From: Aquificaceae bacterium
Lineage (GTDB): Bacteria > Aquificota > Aquificia > Aquificales > Aquificaceae
NCBI GenBank assembly: GCA_025057455.1
Contig: JANWWY010000002.1
Coordinates: 1 to 64,000 of the forward strand
Length of the DNA: 64,000 bases
Direction of reading: 5' to 3'
The notes below the pieces were generated by a model, which was not told where the DNA came from, ran no database searches, and saw only the letters and a list, made by a program, of their open reading frames with translations. Numbering within the stretch: position 1 is the first letter of the stretch; every line of letters begins with the position of its first letter. Below are positions 59,582 to 64,000 of the stretch, piece by piece. The translations under genes and the position numbers were made by a program.

Positions 59582-60727
59582 GTGGTTAGGGTATGGGATG
59601 GGTGGATTCTGTTTAGCACTATCACTCTTTTTCTAATTGGTGAAATTGTTATAGCAAGTGTGAACCTTGTGCCTTACATTTGGGAACAATACAGCACTGC
59701 TTCCATATACCGAAAACCCCTTCTCCAACTTTTTGTCTTCTTGCTCGGTTTCTGGTTGGCAACTGCATTGGCAAGGATGGATTACAGGCTTTTTGTAAGA
59801 GGGTCTGTTCCTTACCTTTTTGTATTTTTGTCCCTGATAAGCCTTTTTATCGTGTTCATTAAAAAGACTATATCCGATAAAGCGGTGGATAGATGGCTTT
59901 TTGGTGTAAGCGTCCAACCTCTGGAATTTGCCAAGATAAGCCTTGTTATATTTCTTTCTTATTACATAGTAAGAAAGGGAAACCTTAGGCAATGGAAGCA
60001 CCTATTTTGGGCTATCTTTTTCCCTCTTCTTATGGTTCTTCTTTTAATCATGCAACCCGACAAGGGTGGTGCAGTCTTCCTCCTGATTATGACAGCACTG
60101 ATGGTTTATGTGGGCGGTGTGCCCAAAAGGGTCTATGTTGTAGTTTTCCCTCTTATGCTTATTGTGGTTTACTATATTCTCACATCAAAGGGATATGTAG
60201 CTGAAAGGCTATCCGCTTGGAAGGACCCCTTTTTGGACCCAGAGGACAGCGGATATCAGATAATTCAGTCCCTCTATGCCCTTGCGAAAGGTGGACTATT
60301 GGGCGTCGGTATAGGGCAGGGGATACAAAAGATGGGACCTCTCCCAGCAGCTGATACCGACTATGTTATAGCAGTCTTAGGCGAGGAGATGGGTTTTTTA
60401 GGTGTTATGCTGGTAATTGTGCTTTATTCTCTACTGATGTTTAGGCTTCTGTGGTATTCTCTAAAGGTTACAGAGCCAGTGGGGAAACTTATTCTTGTGG
60501 GCACAGCCATGAACTTTGCTTTATCCTTTTTTTGGAATTTGGCCATGGCTTCAAATCTCTTGCCCCCTAAGGGCATAGCTTTACCCTTTCTAAGCTATGG
60601 TTCTTCTAACCTCTTTGCGTCACTAATCTTTCTTGGAATAGCCCAGTCTGTTATCAATCACGCTGAAAGCAAGTCTGTCAGCTTTTCAAGCACATCCTCT
60701 ACCCTTATAAATGTTAAACACGCCTGA
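59582..60727 (+). CDS. rodA: RodA/FtsW-family peptidoglycan glycosyltransferase
   Basis: 381 residues, about ten hydrophobic helices, SEDS family. RodA polymerises lipid II for the elongating side wall. Conserved features are VQPLEFAKISLVIFLSYY (usual QPSE, here QPLE), MQPDKGGAVFLLIMTALMVYVGG, SGYQIIQSLYALAKGGLLGVGIGQGIQKMGPLPAADTDYVIAVLGEEMGFLG in order and KGIALPFLSYGSSNLFASL. GTG start. It could be FtsW instead; the length and lack of a ftsW cluster favour RodA. The final 70 bases overlap the convergent heptosyltransferase. Confidence 0.88.
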   Translation: MVRVWDGWILFSTITLFLIGEIVIASVNLVPYIWEQYSTASIYRKPLLQLFVFLLGFWLATALARMDYRLFVRGSVPYLFVFLSLISLFIVFIKKTISDKAVDRWLFGVSVQPLEFAKISLVIFLSYYIVRKGNLRQWKHLFWAIFFPLLMVLLLIMQPDKGGAVFLLIMTALMVYVGGVPKRVYVVVFPLMLIVVYYILTSKGYVAERLSAWKDPFLDPEDSGYQIIQSLYALAKGGLLGVGIGQGIQKMGPLPAADTDYVIAVLGEEMGFLGVMLVIVLYSLLMFRLLWYSLKVTEPVGKLILVGTAMNFALSFFWNLAMASNLLPPKGIALPFLSYGSSNLFASLIFLGIAQSVINHAESKSVSFSSTSSTLINVKHA

Positions 60728-61605
60728 GTACCCGTTTTGCACCTTTTGGGGTTTGGTGAGCAGGGTGAGCAAGAAAGGTCTGGCACGAGATAAAAACCTT
60801 TGAGAGGATAGAAACCGTACTGGGGTGATGTGGAGGTATACAGGCTAAGAGCTGGCACTCCCAAGGCGTTGGCGATGTGAACTGGGGACGAGTCGCATGA
60901 AACCACCAGCTTAGAGAGGCTTATTACAGCCATAAGCTCTCTTAGGCTTGTCCTACCCACCAAGTTTATAGCTTTTGTTCCGTTAAAGACCTTGGATTTT
61001 TCCACATCCCTTTTTGTTCCTACTATAACCACTGGCATGCTTATCCTTTTGGAAAGCTCAATCCATCCACCAAGATGCCACTCTTTTAGAGGAAAGTTTG
61101 AAAAAGGAGAAAGCACTATAAACTCTTCTGGTAGTGCAAAATCCCTCTTAACCCTCTCCTTTTCCTCTTGATAGAGGTAAAGGTATGGCATCCTTTCGTA
61201 TTTTTTAATGCCAAGGGGTCGAAGAAGTTCCAAGTTTCTGTCCACTTCGTGCTTTTCCCAGCTGTGTTTTACAGTATGTGTATATAGCCAAGAAAGTTCA
61301 GACCTATCAAATCCTATTCTCTTGGGTATTTTAGACATGAAAAGTATAAGTGCGCTTCTTGCGGATATGTGAGGGCTTATAACTACCTGAAAATCTTCAA
61401 TCCTACGCAAGATTTGGAGGCTTTCCCTTAGACTTTTATTGAAGGTTATAAGCTCTATTTCATAACCCTTCAAGAGTTCCTGTATGAAACTCCTGCCTAC
61501 AAAGGCTATGTGGGCTGTCGGAAGATTGTTTTTGATGGTTCTTATGAGGGGAGTGGTAAGCACCACATCCCCCAAGTATGCGGTCTGCCATATGAGGATT
61601 TTCAT
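60658..61605 (-). CDS. Glycosyltransferase family 9 (heptosyltransferase-like)
   Basis: 315 residues, WaaC/WaaF type. The N-terminus WQTAYLGDVVLTTPLIRTIKNNLP carries the catalytic-type Asp after a Gly, and the C-terminal half has VIVGTKRDVEKSKVF, LVGRTSLRELMAVISLSKLVVSCDSSPVHIANALGVPALSLY and the Cys motif LSCSPCSPNPKRCKTGTQACL typical of heptosyltransferases. It adds heptose to the LPS inner core, which matches the kdsC/lpt genes. Confidence 0.93.
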   Translation of the reverse strand: MKILIWQTAYLGDVVLTTPLIRTIKNNLPTAHIAFVGRSFIQELLKGYEIELITFNKSLRESLQILRRIEDFQVVISPHISARSALILFMSKIPKRIGFDRSELSWLYTHTVKHSWEKHEVDRNLELLRPLGIKKYERMPYLYLYQEEKERVKRDFALPEEFIVLSPFSNFPLKEWHLGGWIELSKRISMPVVIVGTKRDVEKSKVFNGTKAINLVGRTSLRELMAVISLSKLVVSCDSSPVHIANALGVPALSLYTSTSPQYGFYPLKGFYLVPDLSCSPCSPNPKRCKTGTQACLTFIRVEDVLEKLTDLLSA

Positions 61606-62030
61606 TTAATGCCCGAGATGCTGGCTATCTTCCAGCTTTTCTCGTCCTTTATAACTATAAAGGTAAATATTTTCTCTACACCCTCCTTGTCTATTACCTT
61701 TAGTATAACCTCCGCATGCTTGTCGTCTATCTTACTGGTATCCAAGACTTTTACCTTCTTTATGTTTTCACCCATTGATGAAAACACACAGGAAAGCACC
61801 TCCGAGGGCTTCATCTCCGTGAGCTGTACGGGCATTTTTAAGTCCTGAGCCAGGGCATCCCTAAAAGGTGGATATAGAAGCCTTACCGCATCCTTTCCCT
61901 CTCCATGCCTTATGCTTTCTATAAAGTCTACTACTGTATTCTTAGCGGACTTTTCTGGGTTTTCACCGCAACCTCTTAAGAGGAGAAAAACTGCAAGTAC
62001 TGCTACTACAGCTATTATTGCCTTTTTCAT
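61602..62030 (-). CDS. Putative lipoprotein with NTF2-like domain
   Basis: 142 residues. N-terminal hydrophobic segment with Cys in LAVFLLLRGCGENPEKSAKNTV, a plausible though atypical lipobox. The rest reads like an NTF2-like (DUF4878-type) fold: VVDFIESIRHGEGKDAVRLLYPPF then HAEVILKVIDKEGVEKIFTFIVIKDEKSWKIASI. Function unknown. Coupled by 4-bp overlaps to the GltD-like gene upstream and the heptosyltransferase downstream. Confidence 0.72.
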   Translation of the reverse strand: MKKAIIAVVAVLAVFLLLRGCGENPEKSAKNTVVDFIESIRHGEGKDAVRLLYPPFRDALAQDLKMPVQLTEMKPSEVLSCVFSSMGENIKKVKVLDTSKIDDKHAEVILKVIDKEGVEKIFTFIVIKDEKSWKIASISGIK

Positions 62031-63454
62031 GGTTTTACCTCCTCTATGATAAATTTGTGTATAGACTGAGCAGCCTTTCTTCCTTCTGCAAGGGCACGCA
62101 CTACCGTGTCACCACCGTTTACCACGTCGCCACCTGCAAAGAGACCCCTCACAGAAGTTCTAAAGTTTTCGTCCACCTTGACTGTGCCGTATTTTGTAAG
62201 TTCAAGCTCCGGTAGGTCTTCGTAGGCTACAGGGTTTGCCTTCTGCCCTATGGCAAATATGACAGAATCGCACTCAATTACATGCTCAGAACCCTCTATA
62301 GGTGTTGGCTTTGGTCTTCCGCTTTCGTCTGGTTCACCCAGAGCCATCTTTATGCATTCTATGCCTATTACCTTACCCTCTTCACTTCCCAGTATGCGCA
62401 AGGGTTGGGTTAGCCAGTGTATTATGGCACCTTCTTCTGATATGTGGTCCCACTCTTCTTGTCTTGCGGAAGAGGTTTCTCTGGTTCGCCTGTAAACCAC
62501 GTGGGTTTCTATTCCAAGTCTCAGGGCAGTGATGGCACAGTCTACCGCGGTAAAGCCACCACCAATTATTACAGTCCTCTTTCCCAAGTCTATGGGTGTT
62601 CCGCTCTGCGGGAAAGTGTCCGCTCTCAAAAGACCCACGCGAGTTAAAACTTCTATGGCTGAGTACACACCCCTCAGATGGTCTCCTTCAATACCAAGCC
62701 CTCCTCTGCCAGCACCCACACCCAAAAAGACCGCATGATAATCCCTTAAAAGGTCTGAAAGTTTTATGGTTTTTCCCACCACATGACCAAAGAAGAAACG
62801 AACGCCCAAATCCCTGAGCTTTTTCAATTCCCACTCTATTAGGTCTCTTGGAAGGCGGGCGTGGGGAATGCCATAAGCCATTACACCCCCAGCCTTGGGA
62901 AGGGCTTCATAGACGTGCACCTCGTGTCCAAGGCGTGCAAGGTCGTAGGCACAGGCAAGCCCAGCAGGACCAGCACCAACTACAGCCACCCTGTAGCCTG
63001 TTGGCTCTCCCCTCTCTATATTCACCCTCATACCCGATATTCTTACAAAATCCCCTACAAACTTCTCAAGAGCACCTATGCTTACGGGAAGCCCCTTGTT
63101 TTTCTTGCCCCTTACCGTATCGTAATAGAGGATGCATGACCCTTCGCACTGTCTTTCTTGAGGACATATTCTTCCGCATATAGAAGGAAAAGGGTCAGCT
63201 TCTACGATTTTTTTGTAAGCACCTATCAGGTCTCCTTCCGTTATCTTTTTTATAAACCCTGGCACATCAACACCTATAGGACAACCCTTTATGCACCTTT
63301 GGTCTGCATCCTTACAGAAAAGACACCTCTGTGCCTCATCCAAAGCTAAACTCACAGAGTAACCGAAAGCATATTCCCTGAAGGTTTTGACTCTCTCTTG
63401 TGGGGGCATTAGAGGTTCTGAGTTTCTATCTTCATACCTTATACGTTTTGCCAT
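62027..63454 (-). CDS. NADPH-dependent glutamate synthase small-subunit-like flavoprotein
   Basis: 475 residues, the GltD/GltA-type oxidoreductase. The N-terminal iron-sulfur part has Cys clusters CLFCKDADQRCIKGCPIGVDV and CGRICPQERQCEGSCI for two [4Fe-4S] centres; then the FAD motif VAVVGAGPAGLACAYDLARLGHEVHVYE, the NADPH motif VIIGGGFTAVDCAITALRLG and the end GLFAGGDVVNGGDTVVRALAEGRKAA. Proteins like this act as glutamate synthase beta chains, as NfnB, or as sulfide dehydrogenase subunits; no partner subunit is next to it, so the choice is open. Confidence 0.9.
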   Translation of the reverse strand: MAKRIRYEDRNSEPLMPPQERVKTFREYAFGYSVSLALDEAQRCLFCKDADQRCIKGCPIGVDVPGFIKKITEGDLIGAYKKIVEADPFPSICGRICPQERQCEGSCILYYDTVRGKKNKGLPVSIGALEKFVGDFVRISGMRVNIERGEPTGYRVAVVGAGPAGLACAYDLARLGHEVHVYEALPKAGGVMAYGIPHARLPRDLIEWELKKLRDLGVRFFFGHVVGKTIKLSDLLRDYHAVFLGVGAGRGGLGIEGDHLRGVYSAIEVLTRVGLLRADTFPQSGTPIDLGKRTVIIGGGFTAVDCAITALRLGIETHVVYRRTRETSSARQEEWDHISEEGAIIHWLTQPLRILGSEEGKVIGIECIKMALGEPDESGRPKPTPIEGSEHVIECDSVIFAIGQKANPVAYEDLPELELTKYGTVKVDENFRTSVRGLFAGGDVVNGGDTVVRALAEGRKAAQSIHKFIIEEVKP

Positions 63455-63739
63455 ATCTTAAAAAAATTATAAGCCTAAGCCCCAGAATATGTCATAAAAC
63501 CACTTTGTCCAGTATAGGCTTGTAAATTAATGTCACCCTACGAAAAAAGCTGGAAATTGGTAAATTGAGATGGAGGATGTTAACGCAATCAGAGAGTGGG
63601 TAGGCGTATCAGGTGGCGTTTCCGTGAACACAACCACGTAGAATAATACGGGCAAAGAATAGTGGCAACACAATGGGAAGGAGCTGTACACTCGTGTACG
63701 AGGAAAAGAAGTAGTGCAAGGCGTGGTATAATACAAAGT
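63455..63739. other. 285-bp gap before argS
   Basis: No gene here. The plus strand holds a frame from ATG at 63571 (MEDVNAIREWVGVSGGVSVNTTT) interrupted by two TAG codons and continuing WQHNGKELYTRVRGKEVVQGVV up to the argS promoter, which may be a decayed gene tail. The minus-strand ORF 63533-63748 of the track is Ser/Thr/Tyr-rich, covers the argS promoter, and is not believed. Confidence 0.4.
63727..63732 (+). promoter_or_regulatory. argS -10 box (leaderless arrangement)
   Basis: TATAAT is 7 bp before the argS GTG, with ACAAAGT between and no ribosome site. Confidence 0.58.
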
Positions 63740-64000
63740 GTGCGTCATCTTATAGAGAAAAATCTTAGGGAAAAAATAAAAGCCTTGTATTCCATAGAAC
63801 TTAAGACCTTCAGTCTTGAACCACCAAAAGAGGAAGGACTTGGGGACTATGCTACCAACGTAGCTTTTCTCCTTTCAAAGACTCTAAGAAAAAGTCCTCA
63901 GGATATAGCACAGGAGCTCGCAAAGGAGCTATCAAGTGACCTTTTTACTGCGGAAGCGCTCAGGGGCTTTATAAACATAAGGGTAAAGGAAAGCTTCCTG
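63740..64000 (+). CDS. argS: Arginine--tRNA ligase, N-terminal part (cut by window end)
   Basis: 87 codons from GTG at 63740 to the window edge, absent from the ORF track because no stop is reached. The sequence HLIEKNLREKIKAL, then EEGLGDYATNVAFLLSKTLRKSPQDIAQELAKEL, is the N-terminal tRNA D-loop recognition domain of arginyl-tRNA synthetase (family form GDYATNxAxxLAK), and FINIRVKESFL begins the passage to the catalytic core. The catalytic HIGH and KMSKS motifs would lie outside. Confidence 0.9.
   Translation, partial: MRHLIEKNLREKIKALYSIELKTFSLEPPKEEGLGDYATNVAFLLSKTLRKSPQDIAQELAKELSSDLFTAEALRGFINIRVKESFL

Noticed and set aside
63533-63748. 71-residue minus-strand ORF of the track
   Set aside because: Low-complexity Ser/Thr/Tyr composition, covers the argS promoter and start codon, no ribosome site.

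Overview
The window comes from a compact chromosome that looks like a hydrogen/sulfur-oxidising thermophile of the Aquificales (Aquificaceae; Hydrogenobacter- or Thermocrinis-like). The reasons are a short DNA polymerase I of the Aquificae type without a 5' nuclease domain, gene order made of many small overlapping operons, Lys/Glu-rich proteins, Gram-negative envelope genes (LptA/LptC/KdsC, FlgH/FlgI, heptosyltransferase) and a selenocysteine tRNA. Genus assignment is an inference.

Layout. 1-7 kb: 5'-truncated MscS channel, gamma-carbonic anhydrase, propeller-like protein, DJ-1/PfpI protein, flavodoxin-like protein, a two-gene Tat-exported molybdenum hydroxylase and a thioesterase. 7-10.8 kb: an HxlR regulator divergent from a redox/detoxification run (small membrane protein, CDGSH protein, methyltransferase, flavodoxin-fold reductase, nitroreductase, TauE exporter). 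10.8-18.2 kb: aroA, GNAT, polA, flgH-flgI, rnr. 18.2-19 kb: debris of a TnpB-type transposon. 19-25.8 kb: rpsO-pnp, tRNA-Thr, dut, antiporter, queA, guaB. 25.8-36.8 kb: NtrX-like regulator, pgl, lgt, sppA, a divergent Memo/radical-SAM pair, tRNA-Arg, murC-recJ-DUF2227-maf, a tiny lipoprotein and a YggS protein. 36.9-37.4 kb: a non-coding, AT-rich stretch packed with TTTCACACCCTA repeats, the best candidate here for a replication origin. 37.4-45.6 kb: bioB, two small unknown genes, then one long minus-strand run kdsC-lptC-lptA-IHF/HU-geranylgeranyl reductase-encapsulin-VWA, with a DEAD-box helicase upstream. 45.6-46.3 kb: decayed transposase and selC. 46.3-57 kb: NifU-like protein, thrS, Usp, plsC, mobB, two unknown genes, NtrY-like kinase-phoU with a Pho-box-like repeat, rlpA, BASS transporter, two SurA-like proteins. 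57-64 kb: HAD phosphatase, tRNA-Asn-minCDE, rodA, heptosyltransferase, lipoprotein, GltD-like flavoprotein and the start of argS.

How they fit together. Most genes are housekeeping: envelope building and division (murC, rodA, minCDE, lpt, kdsC, lgt, rlpA, SurA-like), translation and RNA turnover (thrS, argS, rpsO, pnp, rnr, queA), replication and repair (polA, recJ, dut, maf). The parts that stand out are the encapsulin shell gene fused translationally to a VWA-domain gene, the oriented repeat cluster at 37 kb, and a recurring TATAAT-N6/7-start-codon arrangement at about nine genes that predicts leaderless mRNAs. No intact mobile element, CRISPR array or rRNA was seen.
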